Part shown: piece by piece, positions 51,649-61,122 of the stretch
Layout: each line of letters starts with the position of its first letter
How positions within the stretch are numbered: the stretch's first letter is position 1
NCBI RefSeq assembly: GCF_042680805.1
Contig: NZ_JBHUEM010000009.1
Span: 112,351 to 176,350, forward strand
Reading direction: 5' to 3'
DNA: 64,000 nucleotides
From: Bacillus_CJ salitolerans
GTDB taxonomy: Bacteria > Bacillota > Bacilli > Bacillales > SA4
Notes under the pieces: generated by a model
What the model was told of the DNA's origin: nothing
What the model saw: only the letters and a program-made list of their open reading frames with translations
The model's database searches: none
Program-made: the position numbers and the translations under genes

Positions 51649-52797
51649 TCACCTCCTTGTTAAACGTTTTACTATGTTTGCAGTCTCTTCTGCAACTATT
51701 TGGATTTGTTCTTTTGTATTTCCTAACCCAAAACTGTATCGTATGGAAGCCTTTGTCCGTTCTGACTCTGTTCCGAAAAGGGCACAAAGAACGTGAGAAG
51801 GTTCAATGGATCCTGCTGTACACGCGGATCCACTAGATGCGGCTACTCCTGCAAGATCTAGATTCACTAAAAACGACTCAATGTTAATACCTGGAAAATA
51901 GAGATTTAAAATATGTGGAAGTCGTTTTGCATTTTTTCCATTTATTTCATAGTTAATTTGATGTTCATCAAGAGTTTGTATAAATAGTTCTTGAAATTCC
52001 TGAAAACGGATCTGTTTGGATTGTAATTCACTTTGTGAAATTTTCATAGCATTCATTAAGCCCACAATACCAGGAACATTTTCCGTTCCAGCTCGTCTCT
52101 TTCGTTCCTGCTCACCACCAAATGTAAGAGGATTTAATTTTGTTCCTTCTCTAACATATAGAAATCCAACACCTTTTGGACCATTAATCTTATGAGCAGA
52201 AACAGATAACAAATCCACCTTTAATTGATCAACTCGAATTGGTACTGATCCATATGCTTGAACAGCATCGGAATGAAAATATACATCATATTCAGTCAGT
52301 AACGCTGCTATCTCTTCGATTGGTTGGAGAGTACCGACTTCATTGTTTCCGAACATCACAGTAACAAGAATGGTGTCGGTTCGCATTGCATTCTTTAATT
52401 CATTCAAGTCAATGACACCAGCTTCATTAACAGATAAATAAGTTACTTCAAATCCTTGTTTTTCAAGGGTTTGGCACGTATGTAGTACTGCATGGTGTTC
52501 AATGGATGTTGTAATAATGTGTTTTCCTTTATGTTGATTGGCAGTGGCAACTCCTACTATTGCCATGTTATCGGCTTCTGTTCCACCACTAGTAAAGATT
52601 ATTTCGCTTTCCTTTGCACCAATTAATTTGGCAATCGATTCTCTAGCTTGATCAATGACTTGTCTGCTTTTCCGACCAAATGAGTGAATACTTGAAGGAT
52701 TGCCAAATACCGTTGTCATATAAGGAAGCATGCTTTCAGCTACTGATGGATGAACAGGAGATGTTGCAGCATGATCGACGTAAATTGGTTCTTTCAT
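51649..52797 (-). CDS. iscS: Cysteine desulfurase (YrvO type)
   Basis: PLP enzyme that takes sulfur from cysteine, 382 residues. The PLP lysine is in SVSAHKINGPKGVG and the catalytic cysteine in SSGSACTAG. In B. subtilis YrvO donates sulfur to MnmA, which fits the 5-base gap to mnmA. GAGGAG precedes the ATG. Co-location with cymR suggests shared sulfur control. Confidence 0.95.
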   Translation of the reverse strand: MKEPIYVDHAATSPVHPSVAESMLPYMTTVFGNPSSIHSFGRKSRQVIDQARESIAKLIGAKESEIIFTSGGTEADNMAIVGVATANQHKGKHIITTSIEHHAVLHTCQTLEKQGFEVTYLSVNEAGVIDLNELKNAMRTDTILVTVMFGNNEVGTLQPIEEIAALLTEYDVYFHSDAVQAYGSVPIRVDQLKVDLLSVSAHKINGPKGVGFLYVREGTKLNPLTFGGEQERKRRAGTENVPGIVGLMNAMKISQSELQSKQIRFQEFQELFIQTLDEHQINYEINGKNAKRLPHILNLYFPGINIESFLVNLDLAGVAASSGSACTAGSIEPSHVLCALFGTESERTKASIRYSFGLGNTKEQIQIVAEETANIVKRLTRR

Positions 52798-52837
52798 TGG
52801 AAATTCTCCTCAATTTCAAAGTCAACTTCATTATTTC

Positions 52838-53254
52838 CTAAATATAAAACATATAAGCATCTTGGTCACCATCTGTATAACTAGCAAGATCCTCGAGTGT
52901 TGTGCTATCTAATACTTCCTTCACTGCGTCCCTAATACGAATCCACAATTCCCGCTTTGCTGGCTCTTCATCATCTAATACTTCAACAGGGCTAATAGGT
53001 CCTTCTAATATTCTTATCACATCGCCCGCTGTTATGTTTGTAGGCTCTTTTGCTAGTAAATATCCACCGTATGCGCCTCTCATACTTTTAACAAGTCCAG
53101 CATTTCTTAGCGGAGCTATCAACTGCTCTAAATAGTGCTCTGAAAGTTCGTGAGCTTGGGCGATTGACTTAAGTGGAATCGGTCCTTCACCAAACTGTTT
53201 AGCTAATTCAATCATAATGGTTAATCCATATCGACCTTTTGTAGAAATTTTCAA
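52838..53254 (-). CDS. cymR: CymR, cysteine metabolism repressor
   Basis: Rrf2-family winged-helix repressor of 138 residues (KISTKGRYGLTIMIELA start, LSEHYLEQLIAPLRNAGLV recognition region). It lacks the three cysteines of iron-sulfur Rrf2 proteins, as CymR does. In B. subtilis it works with CysK to repress cysteine uptake and synthesis genes, including mccAB. The start is TTG at 53254 after AAAGGAGTG. First gene of cymR-iscS-mnmA. Confidence 0.95.
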   Translation of the reverse strand: MKISTKGRYGLTIMIELAKQFGEGPIPLKSIAQAHELSEHYLEQLIAPLRNAGLVKSMRGAYGGYLLAKEPTNITAGDVIRILEGPISPVEVLDDEEPAKRELWIRIRDAVKEVLDSTTLEDLASYTDGDQDAYMFYI

Positions 53255-53310
53255 GCTTTATACACTCCTTTATCCCCTTATCTACTACGTTTGACTTACA
53301 ACTATCTCAA

Positions 53311-53976
53311 TTACATCTCTGCTCGAACTGGATGATCAAGAGTTGGTTTTAATATTTTTTCAACAGCCTTCTCACATTGCGGTAGAGTTATGCCAACGAT
53401 TGGACCAATCGTTATGCAAAATATGATTGTTCCAATAAAAATAGGTCCGCCCATAAAATAACCTAATGTTAGTACAATAACCTCCATAAACAGACGGATA
53501 TGTTGAACTTTCCAACCTGTTTTTTTGGTTAATACTAGCATTAACATATCTCTAGGACCAGCACCACATTTAGCCGAAATATATAGCCCTATTCCGTAAC
53601 CAATAATGACTATACCCACAAGAAGCATCATAACCTGACCCATTAATGATTGGGGCGTTACAAGAAATGGAAGCATCATAAATAAATCGATAAAAACACC
53701 AACTAGAAGCATATTTAAAAAGGCACCTAATTGTGGCCAAGCTTTTGACATTAAACTCCCAATCATCAATACAAAAAAACCAACAATAATTGACCATGAT
53801 CCTATCGTTAGTCCAAATTGTATAAAAAGACCGATGTGAAAAACGTCCCAGGGGGCACTTCCAATATCTGCCTTAATCATTAACACAATACCAAATGCCA
53901 TCACCAATAAACCCAATAAAAAAATCAACCATTTAGAGGCTGAATATTGAATAGGTGCCTTATTCTCCCTTTTCAT
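53311..53976 (-). CDS. YczE/YitT-type membrane protein
   Basis: A 221-residue protein with five or six membrane helices and the family motif ADIGSAPWDVFHIGLFIQFGLTIGS, plus GAGPRDMLML. B. subtilis YczE affects surfactin and other lipopeptide production. ATG 53976 is used; another ATG is one codon upstream. It is divergent from rarA, with AT-rich sequence between. Confidence 0.85.
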   Translation of the reverse strand: MKRENKAPIQYSASKWLIFLLGLLVMAFGIVLMIKADIGSAPWDVFHIGLFIQFGLTIGSWSIIVGFFVLMIGSLMSKAWPQLGAFLNMLLVGVFIDLFMMLPFLVTPQSLMGQVMMLLVGIVIIGYGIGLYISAKCGAGPRDMLMLVLTKKTGWKVQHIRLFMEVIVLTLGYFMGGPIFIGTIIFCITIGPIVGITLPQCEKAVEKILKPTLDHPVRAEM

Positions 53977-54153
53977 CATAAACCTTCTCTCTCAACTTTT
54001 CTATGTATATTCTTCAATTGTCTCTAGATCAACTTAGACATTATTCATTTCATTAAACATATGCCATTATAGCACAATTTACAGGTTAATACATTTTAAG
54101 ACTTTTTAAAACAATGGTATGATAATAGAAATTTTACTAATGGGAGAGATATT

Positions 54154-55428
54154 ATGTCGAAGCAACCTTTAGCCTATCGAATGCGACCAACGAACATTGA
54201 TGAAATTATTGGACAAGAGCATCTAGTTGGTGATGGGAAAATATTACGAAGGATGGTTGGTGCTAACCATATTTCTTCCATGATATTATACGGCCCTCCT
54301 GGTGTTGGAAAGACATCTATTGCAAGTGCAATTGCAGGTAGTACAAATACTCATTTTAGAATGCTCAATGCAGTCGTTCATCATAAAAAGGATATGGAAA
54401 TTGCTGTTGAGGAAGCAAAAATGTATGGAAAACTAATTGTGATCCTTGATGAAGTTCACCGTTTAGATAAAGCAAAACAAGATTTTTTATTACCTCATCT
54501 TGAGCGAGGTCTTATTACATTAATCGGTGCCACCACAAGCAATCCTTTTCACGCAATTAATCCCGCTATTCGAAGTCGGTGTCAAATATTCGAACTAACT
54601 CCATTACACCCAGATGATATTATGAAGTTAATTAACCGCGCTTTACAGGATAAAGAAAAGGGTTTAGGAAACTATCAAGTATCGATTAGTCAAGATGCAC
54701 TTATACATCTTGCATCCGCCTCCAATGGAGATACTAGATCCGCCCTCAATGCATTAGAGCTGGCAGTTTTATCAACAAAGCCAAATGAAGAGAATTGGAT
54801 CAAAATCAGTCTATCCATTATGGAAGAGTGTTTACAGAAAAAAAGTCTAACTTATGATAAAGATGGGGATGGTCATTATGATGTGTTATCAGCCTTTCAA
54901 AAGTCTATACGCGGAAGTGATGTTAATGCTGCCTTGCATTATCTTGGCAGACTAATTGAAGTAGGAGACCTTGTAAGTATTTGTCGTAGATTGTTAGTCA
55001 TTGCATATGAAGATATCGGTCTAGCAAGTCCTAGCGCTGGCCCCCGAACCTTATCAGCTATTGAAGCAGCTGAAAGAATTGGGTTTCCAGAAGCTAGAAT
55101 ACCACTTGCCAATGCCGTGATTGAACTATGTCTATCACCAAAGTCGAATTCAGCCATTTCAGCTATTGACAAGGCATTAGAAGATATACGAAAAGGTCAG
55201 ATAGGTGATATCCCACCTCATCTAAAAGATGCTCATTATCAAGGCGCTAAGTCATTAGGAAGAGGCATTGGTTATCAATTTCCACATGATTTTGAGTCAG
55301 GCTGGGTAAAGCAACAATACTTGCCAGATGCCATAAAAAATAATAAGTATTATCAGCCTAAAAAGACTGGAAAGTTTGAACAAGCTATATCTTCAATCTA
55401 TGAAAACATTCAAAAAAACAATAAATAG
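54154..55428 (+). CDS. rarA: RarA/MgsA replication-associated AAA+ ATPase
   Basis: AAA+ ATPase of 424 residues that works at stalled replication forks. The N-terminal RMRPTNIDEIIGQEHL, Walker A GPPGVGKTS, Walker B LIVILDEVHRLDK, sensor 1 GATTSNPF and the C-terminal DIGLASPSAGP fit the family. GGGAGAG precedes the ATG. It is the first plus-strand gene after the cymR block and corresponds to B. subtilis yrvN. Confidence 0.95.
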   Translation: MSKQPLAYRMRPTNIDEIIGQEHLVGDGKILRRMVGANHISSMILYGPPGVGKTSIASAIAGSTNTHFRMLNAVVHHKKDMEIAVEEAKMYGKLIVILDEVHRLDKAKQDFLLPHLERGLITLIGATTSNPFHAINPAIRSRCQIFELTPLHPDDIMKLINRALQDKEKGLGNYQVSISQDALIHLASASNGDTRSALNALELAVLSTKPNEENWIKISLSIMEECLQKKSLTYDKDGDGHYDVLSAFQKSIRGSDVNAALHYLGRLIEVGDLVSICRRLLVIAYEDIGLASPSAGPRTLSAIEAAERIGFPEARIPLANAVIELCLSPKSNSAISAIDKALEDIRKGQIGDIPPHLKDAHYQGAKSLGRGIGYQFPHDFESGWVKQQYLPDAIKNNKYYQPKKTGKFEQAISSIYENIQKNNK

Positions 55429-55608
55429 TAAATCATACTATATACAGACCATCTTGAATCATCACGAAGTAGTAAACATCTAGTATCCTTAGCTTTTTCA
55501 TGAATCTTTTGCTCTGTTTGAAACTATGAAAATGTATAAAAACCTCCTATTCGGTAAATGCTAGTTAAAAAGTTATCAAAGCTACGAAAATAATAGGAGT
55601 GATTATAT

Positions 55609-56295
55609 ATGAAAGTTCGTTCTGATGCATGGTCTCATGAAGATGATTTATTACTAGCGGAAACAGTTCTTCGTTATGTACGTGAAGGTGGAACACAGCT
55701 TCAAGCCTTTGAAGAGGTAGGAGATAAATTAAACAGAACTTCAGCCGCTTGTGGGTTTCGTTGGAATGCTGAGGTACGAAAGCAATATGAGCAAGCGATG
55801 CAAATTGCCAAAAAACAAAGAAAAGAGAGAAAGAGGGCCCTTGCCAATTCTGCTTCCGTAACAGCCTCTTCTCAACCTAAAAAATCGCCTACTCCTTCTA
55901 AAGGCTATTCTCCTTCCTACAAGGAAGAGGTGTCAGAAGAATTAACAACACGAGTAGATACATCAAGCCATCCTACAAAAAAGAATCTATCAATTGACGA
56001 TGTTATTTCATTTTTAACCTCACTAAAGCATGAAGGAACAGCTGGTTCGGAAGCTAAACAGGAGAATGAGAGATTAAGAAGAGAAAATGAAGATCTCCGC
56101 AAGAAAAGTGAGGAATTAGAACGTAAAGTAAAACATTTATCAAGTCAGCATGAAACCATCCAAGAGGATTACCAAGCGCTGGTTCAAATCATGGACCGTG
56201 CTAGACGGATGGTGATGTTTGATGATACAGAAGAGAGACAGTCTCCTGTATTTAAAATGGATAAGAATGGAAATCTAGAGAGAGTTGCCAAATAG
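55609..56295 (+). CDS. RsfA-family sporulation regulator
   Basis: A 228-residue protein with an N-terminal Myb/SANT-like DNA-binding domain (DAWSHEDDLLLAETVLRYVREG, then AACGFRWNAEVRKQY). A low-complexity linker and a C-terminal coiled coil (about 150-200) follow. RsfA acts in the forespore; YlbO is another member. A partial forespore-type promoter lies upstream (GTATA 55534-55538, 14 bases, GGTAAATG), which is suggestive only. GGAGTG precedes the ATG. Confidence 0.85.
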   Translation: MKVRSDAWSHEDDLLLAETVLRYVREGGTQLQAFEEVGDKLNRTSAACGFRWNAEVRKQYEQAMQIAKKQRKERKRALANSASVTASSQPKKSPTPSKGYSPSYKEEVSEELTTRVDTSSHPTKKNLSIDDVISFLTSLKHEGTAGSEAKQENERLRRENEDLRKKSEELERKVKHLSSQHETIQEDYQALVQIMDRARRMVMFDDTEERQSPVFKMDKNGNLERVAK

Positions 56296-56345
56296 CACAC
56301 AACTAATAAACACACAGAAAAAAATACTCATATATAGCTAAAGGA

Positions 56346-56545
56346 CCAAAAGGAGCAAATGCCCCCGGCTAGCCTATGCAAGAGCAAATGTTCTGTCATG
56401 AGAAAAAGTATGGTTTTCCCTTTTATTCATGACAGGTTGTTTGACCTCGAGTAGGATGAAATAGCAAAGATCATTGCCATTTCATCTTGGCTGGGCGCTG
56501 GAGCTAGATTTAACGGTAACATTGTATAAACTAAACACCAGAAAC
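56346..56545 (+). repeat. Family A repeat, copy 8 (subgroup A, with extra hairpin)
   Basis: Stem GTCATGA...TTCATGAC (56395-56433), GGTTGTTTGACCTCGAGT, an inserted hairpin AGGATGAAAT / ATTTCATCTT (56453-56488), then GGCTGGGCGCTGGAGCTAG and GGTAACATTGTATAAACTAAACACC as in copies 5 and 6. Confidence 0.9.
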
Positions 56546-56563
56546 TTTCTTAACCTATTAAAT

Positions 56564-56619
56564 AACCCAAGCATTGATGTCAAAATTCCATTAAGAAATT
56601 CGACATCAATGCTTGGGTT
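56564..56619. terminator. Long hairpin terminator between the RsfA-like gene and tcdA
   Basis: A perfect 18-bp stem (AACCCAAGCATTGATGTC) with a 20-base loop lies between convergent genes. T-rich stretches on both sides are short. Confidence 0.8.
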
Positions 56620-56629
56620 TCTTCTATTC

Positions 56630-57397
56630 TTATCCTTGCGATACTCTATTTATATGAATATCCTTTGTAATTTCCGTAATAACATGCCCAGCCATTATCA
56701 ATCCTGCAACAGATGGTACAAAAGCATTAGATGATGGAGGCATTTTTGCTTTTCTAATTTTTGCATTTAAATCAGGAACGATTTCTTGGCGAATATCCTC
56801 TCTAATTACAATGGGACTTTCATCAGAGAATACAACTTTGATACCTTTATGAATTCCTTCTTTTCTTAACTTTGTTCGAATTACCTTTGCTAAAGGATCC
56901 GTGTGGGTTTTTGAAATGTCTGCTACTTTAAAGCGTGTTGGGTCTGTCTTATTTGCTGCACCCATACTTGAAATAATCGGGATATTACGGTTTAAGCATT
57001 CCTTCATTACGTGTATTTTATAGGAAATGGTATCAGAAGCATCGATTACCCAATCTAAACCATAGCTAAAGAATTTTTCATATGTTTCCTCTGTGTAAAA
57101 CATTTTTAACGCAATGACTTCACACTCAGGATTAATGTCCGCTATACGCTCCTTCATCAACTCAACCTTCTGACGACCCACTGTTGATAAAAGTGCGTGA
57201 ATTTGTCGGTTGATATTGGTAATGTCAACATCATCCTTATCCACTAATACGATTCTTCCCACTCCTGATCTTGCCAATGCTTCTGCTGAGAAACTACCTA
57301 CACCACCTACACCTAAAACGGCAACTGTCGAATTTTTTAGTTTTTGTAGCCCTTCTTTTCCAAGAGCTAGTTCATTACGTGAAAACTGATGTAACAT
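56630..57397 (-). CDS. tcdA: tRNA threonylcarbamoyladenosine dehydratase
   Basis: E1/ThiF-like enzyme of 255 residues that uses ATP to cyclise t6A to ct6A in tRNA. The nucleotide loop is VLGVGGVGSFSAEAL, then LVDKDDVDITNINRQ and the DASDTISYK region. It corresponds to B. subtilis yrvM, next to 6S RNA and aspS. The ribosome site is weak (GGTG). Confidence 0.92.
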   Translation of the reverse strand: MLHQFSRNELALGKEGLQKLKNSTVAVLGVGGVGSFSAEALARSGVGRIVLVDKDDVDITNINRQIHALLSTVGRQKVELMKERIADINPECEVIALKMFYTEETYEKFFSYGLDWVIDASDTISYKIHVMKECLNRNIPIISSMGAANKTDPTRFKVADISKTHTDPLAKVIRTKLRKEGIHKGIKVVFSDESPIVIREDIRQEIVPDLNAKIRKAKMPPSSNAFVPSVAGLIMAGHVITEITKDIHINRVSQG

Positions 57398-57518
57398 CCT
57401 ACTGCACCACTTTCTCTCTATAATCTTATTTTATTGTTTTTCCCGTTTTCAACGATATCATACTAAACGGTAATGTCTAGTATTTCAATAGGATTTAAAT
57501 ATTTTTTTTCAACTAAAA

Positions 57519-57749
57519 ACCCTATGCAATTTTAGCATAGGGTGAAAGTTTTTGTTCGGAAAGTCCCAATTGTGCCGCCTGAGCCTTCGTTTTGATCCCG
57601 CACTCTGCAGGTGGGTGCCCTGTTCCAAATGTTTGTAAGTCCTCCTATCCAAGAGGCATTTACGCTATTTGAAAACTCCAAGCTCCCGTATAACTTATTG
57701 TTCGGTCAAAACAATAGGTTATAAGACGAACACATCAGGACTTTAACTT
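57519..57749 (-). ncRNA. bsrA: 6S RNA (6S-1 type)
   Basis: It lies between tcdA and aspS, the place of 6S-1 RNA in B. subtilis. The transcript would start near GTCCTGATGTG and contains GGAACAGGGCACCC, with matching halves able to form the long bubble-interrupted stem that mimics an open promoter. It ends in the stem ACCCTATGC / GCATAGGGT (57519-57543) and T's. It binds SigA polymerase in stationary phase. Ends are estimated to about 10 bases. Confidence 0.85.
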
Positions 57750-57755
57750 AATTTA

Positions 57756-57784
57756 ATCGTACCATACCATGAAAACGGATTCAA
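57756..57784 (-). promoter_or_regulatory. Promoter of 6S RNA
   Basis: TTGAAT (57779-57784) and TACGAT (57756-57761) are separated by 17 bases, about seven bases before the expected RNA start. It lies directly after the aspS stop. Confidence 0.65.
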
Positions 57785-57789
57785 GTTGA

Positions 57790-59577
57790 CTACAACTTGT
57801 TTTGAACTTTTTCCTTTAATTTTAATTGAAGGCTTAGATCATTTAATTGTTCTTCTGCTACAGCGCTTGGCGCCTCTGTCAGTAAACAGCTTGCACTTGC
57901 CGTTTTCGGGAAAGCAATCGTATCTCTTAGATTCGTTCGTCCTGCAAGCAGCATAACAAGACGATCTAAGCCTAGGGCAATTCCACCGTGCGGGGGTGTG
58001 CCATATTCAAAGGCTTCTAATAGGAATCCAAATTGTTCATTTGCTTCTTCAGGAGTGAAGCCTAGTGTCTTAAACATTTTCTCTTGAATCGGTCTCTCAT
58101 AAATACGTAATGATCCTCCACCAAGTTCATAGCCATTTAACACCAAATCATATGCCTGGGCACGCACACTTGCTGGGTCATTATCTAATTGATCTAAATC
58201 TTCTCTCACTGGCATTGTGAATGGATGGTGTGCTGCAAAATAACGATTTGCATCCTCATCATACTCCAACAATGGCCAATCCGTTACCCATAAGAAATTA
58301 AACTTGCTCTCATCAATAAGCTTTCGGTCCTTACCTAATTTTAAACGAAGTGCACCAAGACCATCGGCTACGGTTCCGGGCTTGTCTGCTACAAATAGCA
58401 ATAAATCATTCTCTTCTGCCGATAAAGCTGTTGATAGGATAGATTGTTCATTTTCATCAAAAAACTTTGAAATCGGACCTTTTAAACCATCAGCTTCGAC
58501 CTTTAGCCAAGCTAGCCCTTTTGCTCCATATCTAGAAACAAACTCGGTTAAAGCATCAATATCTTTTCTAGAATAATCAGTTGCAGCAGCTTTAACATTA
58601 ATGGCTTTTACTTGTCCACCATTCTCAACAGCACTACTAAATACTTTAAAACCAGATTCCTTCACTATATTCGAAACATCGATTAGCTCCATATCAAATC
58701 TTGTGTCTGGCTTATCAGATCCATAACGTCTCATTGCATCTTGATAAGTAAGTCGAGGAAACGGAATAGTTACGTCAATCCCTTTCGCTTCCTCTAATAC
58801 GTGCTTCATCATTTTTTCCATCATTTCAATTATTTCTTCTTGATCCATGAATGATGCCTCTATATCGATTTGAGTAAATTCTGGTTGACGGTCAGCTCTT
58901 AAATCTTCATCTCGAAAACAACGAGCAACTTGGTAATAACGTTCAAACCCACCTACCATTAACAATTGCTTAAATATTTGCGGAGATTGAGGTAATGCGT
59001 AAAACTCGCCTGGATGTACACGACTTGGCACTAAGTAGTCACGTGCACCTTCTGGAGTACTCTTTGTTAAAATGGGGGTTTCTACCTCTAAAAACCCTTC
59101 AGTATCTAGGTAATCACGCATTGATTTTGTTACGCGATGACGCAGTTTAAACGTTTCTAACATTTCTGGTCTGCGCAGGTCCAGGTAACGATACTTCAGT
59201 CGTACATCTTCAGATACATCTACTTGATCGGAGATACCAAAAGGAGGATTTTTAGCTGCGTTCAATATACTAAGTGATTCCGCAATGATTTCTATTTTAC
59301 CTGTTTTCATATTCGTATTTATCGTACTCTCAGCTCGTTCTACGACTTTTCCTTGAATAGCAAGAACATATTCACTTCGAACAGACTCAGCAATTTGCAA
59401 AGCTTCCTTTGAAGCTTCAGGGTTAAATACAACTTGCACCAAACCCGTTTTATCCCGCAGATCAATAAAAATTAGCCCCCCCAAATCTCTTCGCTTATTC
59501 ACCCAGCCTTTAAGTTGTACCGTTTCACCAATGAATTGCTCTGTTACATTTCCACAATAATGTGTTCTTTCCTTCAT
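57790..59577 (-). CDS. aspS: Aspartyl-tRNA synthetase
   Basis: Class II synthetase of 595 residues with an N-terminal OB-fold anticodon domain (GWVNKRRDLGGLIFIDLRD), a catalytic core (SPQIFKQLLM, FRDEDLRADRQPEFTQID) and the bacterial GAD insert. GGAGG precedes the ATG. It follows hisS by 14 bases and is therefore under the same T-box control. Confidence 0.98.
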   Translation of the reverse strand: MKERTHYCGNVTEQFIGETVQLKGWVNKRRDLGGLIFIDLRDKTGLVQVVFNPEASKEALQIAESVRSEYVLAIQGKVVERAESTINTNMKTGKIEIIAESLSILNAAKNPPFGISDQVDVSEDVRLKYRYLDLRRPEMLETFKLRHRVTKSMRDYLDTEGFLEVETPILTKSTPEGARDYLVPSRVHPGEFYALPQSPQIFKQLLMVGGFERYYQVARCFRDEDLRADRQPEFTQIDIEASFMDQEEIIEMMEKMMKHVLEEAKGIDVTIPFPRLTYQDAMRRYGSDKPDTRFDMELIDVSNIVKESGFKVFSSAVENGGQVKAINVKAAATDYSRKDIDALTEFVSRYGAKGLAWLKVEADGLKGPISKFFDENEQSILSTALSAEENDLLLFVADKPGTVADGLGALRLKLGKDRKLIDESKFNFLWVTDWPLLEYDEDANRYFAAHHPFTMPVREDLDQLDNDPASVRAQAYDLVLNGYELGGGSLRIYERPIQEKMFKTLGFTPEEANEQFGFLLEAFEYGTPPHGGIALGLDRLVMLLAGRTNLRDTIAFPKTASASCLLTEAPSAVAEEQLNDLSLQLKLKEKVQNKL

Positions 59578-59591
59578 GACGTTTCCTCCTG

Positions 59592-60869
59592 TTATGAACG
59601 TAATATCTTATCGTTTAAATATAAAACAAGCCTATCGATTTCAACTTCCTCTTGTGCTCCATCTTGTAAATTTTTGACTGAAACCACATTTCTTGATAGT
59701 TCATCGTCTCCAAATACCACAACATATTTTGCACCGAGTCTGTCAGCTGCTTTAAATTGAGCTTTTACTTTTTTGTCTAAATAATCTTTTTCAACTGACA
59801 AGCCTACTTTTCTAATATCATTTACGATTTTTACTGATTTTTCTTTTGCTAATTCTCCTAAAGTTACGACATAGCAATCGATACTAGCTTCAACTGGAAG
59901 CTCAATTTTCTCTGCCTCTATCGCAAGCAGTAGTCTCTCAATACTTAATGCAAAACCGATTCCAGGTGTCTCTGGACCGCCAATATCTTGGACAAGACCA
60001 TTGTATCGTCCACCACCACTTAAAGTAGTAATAGCACCAAAACCTTCCGCATCACTCATAATTTCAAACGCAGTATGATTGTAATAGTCCAATCCTCGAA
60101 CAAGTCCTGGGTCAACACTATACTCGATACCAACATCTGATAAATATTGCTGTACCTTCTCAAAGTACAATTTCGAATCACTATTTAAATACTCTAATAT
60201 GGACGGTGCAAGCTTCATTAACTCATGATCGCGATCCTTTTTACAATCAAGGATACGTAATGGATTTTTTTCCAACCGATTTTGACAATCTGTGCAAAAC
60301 TCTTCAATTCGCGGAGAAAAATGTTGAATTAATGCATTTCGGTGGGCTGTTCTACTATCCTTATCTCCTAAGCTATTAATCACAAGCTTTAATTTTTTTA
60401 AACCAAGACTTCTGTATAGATCCATCGCCAAAGTGATTACCTCTGCATCAATAGCAGGATCAGCACTTCCTAATGCTTCAATTCCAAATTGAACAAATTG
60501 ACGAAAACGACCAGATTGAGGACGTTCATAACGGAACATTGGACCAATGTAATATAATTTTGTTGGTTGATCTGGTAATCCGTACAGCTTATTTTCAACA
60601 AATGATCTTACAACTGCAGCGGTTCCCTCTGGGCGAAGGGTTATACTACGCCCACCTCTGTCATCAAATGTATACATCTCTTTTTGCACTATGTCTGTTG
60701 TATCTCCAACACCGCGTTTAAACAAGTCAGTATGCTCAAATATCGGGGTTCTAATTTCTTTATAATTATAATTCTTACATATTTGTCTTGCCTTCCCCTC
60801 AACATACTGCCAGCGTTCTACATCGCCAGGTAATATATCCTGAGTTCCTCTAGGAATTTGAATAGACAT
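59592..60869 (-). CDS. hisS: Histidyl-tRNA synthetase
   Basis: Class II synthetase of 425 residues. Motif 2 reads FRYERPQSGRFRQFVQFGIE and the histidine motifs GLVRGLDYY and GGGRYNGL are present; the C-terminal anticodon domain starts near residue 330. AGGAGGAAC precedes the ATG. The operon hisS-aspS starts with a T-box leader; a family A repeat lies between the two. Confidence 0.98.
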   Translation of the reverse strand: MSIQIPRGTQDILPGDVERWQYVEGKARQICKNYNYKEIRTPIFEHTDLFKRGVGDTTDIVQKEMYTFDDRGGRSITLRPEGTAAVVRSFVENKLYGLPDQPTKLYYIGPMFRYERPQSGRFRQFVQFGIEALGSADPAIDAEVITLAMDLYRSLGLKKLKLVINSLGDKDSRTAHRNALIQHFSPRIEEFCTDCQNRLEKNPLRILDCKKDRDHELMKLAPSILEYLNSDSKLYFEKVQQYLSDVGIEYSVDPGLVRGLDYYNHTAFEIMSDAEGFGAITTLSGGGRYNGLVQDIGGPETPGIGFALSIERLLLAIEAEKIELPVEASIDCYVVTLGELAKEKSVKIVNDIRKVGLSVEKDYLDKKVKAQFKAADRLGAKYVVVFGDDELSRNVVSVKNLQDGAQEEVEIDRLVLYLNDKILRS

Positions 60870-60969
60870 ACACGTTCCTCCTATTTCTAAATATGAAAAC
60901 TAAGCTAACACTCAAAAAGAATGACCATTGTAAATTTTGACTGAGCGATGACACTTCTGCCTTTGTAAA

Positions 60970-61118
60970 AGAACAAAGGCGAATGCACTCTAGGTAGACT
61001 CAGGCAGAGCAAATGTTCTGAACTGAAGGAAAGTGCAGTTTTTCCCTTATATTCTTTACCTCAAGCGGGCTGGGCGCTGAAGCTAGATTAAGATTTGCTC
61101 GCCAAAGTACCTACAATA
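60970..61118 (+). repeat. Family A repeat, copy 9 in the hisS leader (subgroup C)
   Basis: AGACTCAGGCAGAGCAAATG, a shortened hairpin region, CGGGCTGGGCGCTGAAGC, then ATTTGCTC (61093-61100) pairing with GAGCAAAT (61007-61014). It lacks about 13 bases (the GGTTATTTGA part) present in copy 7 but shares the flank CTCGCCAAA. Confidence 0.88.
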
Positions 61119-61122
61119 AAAA

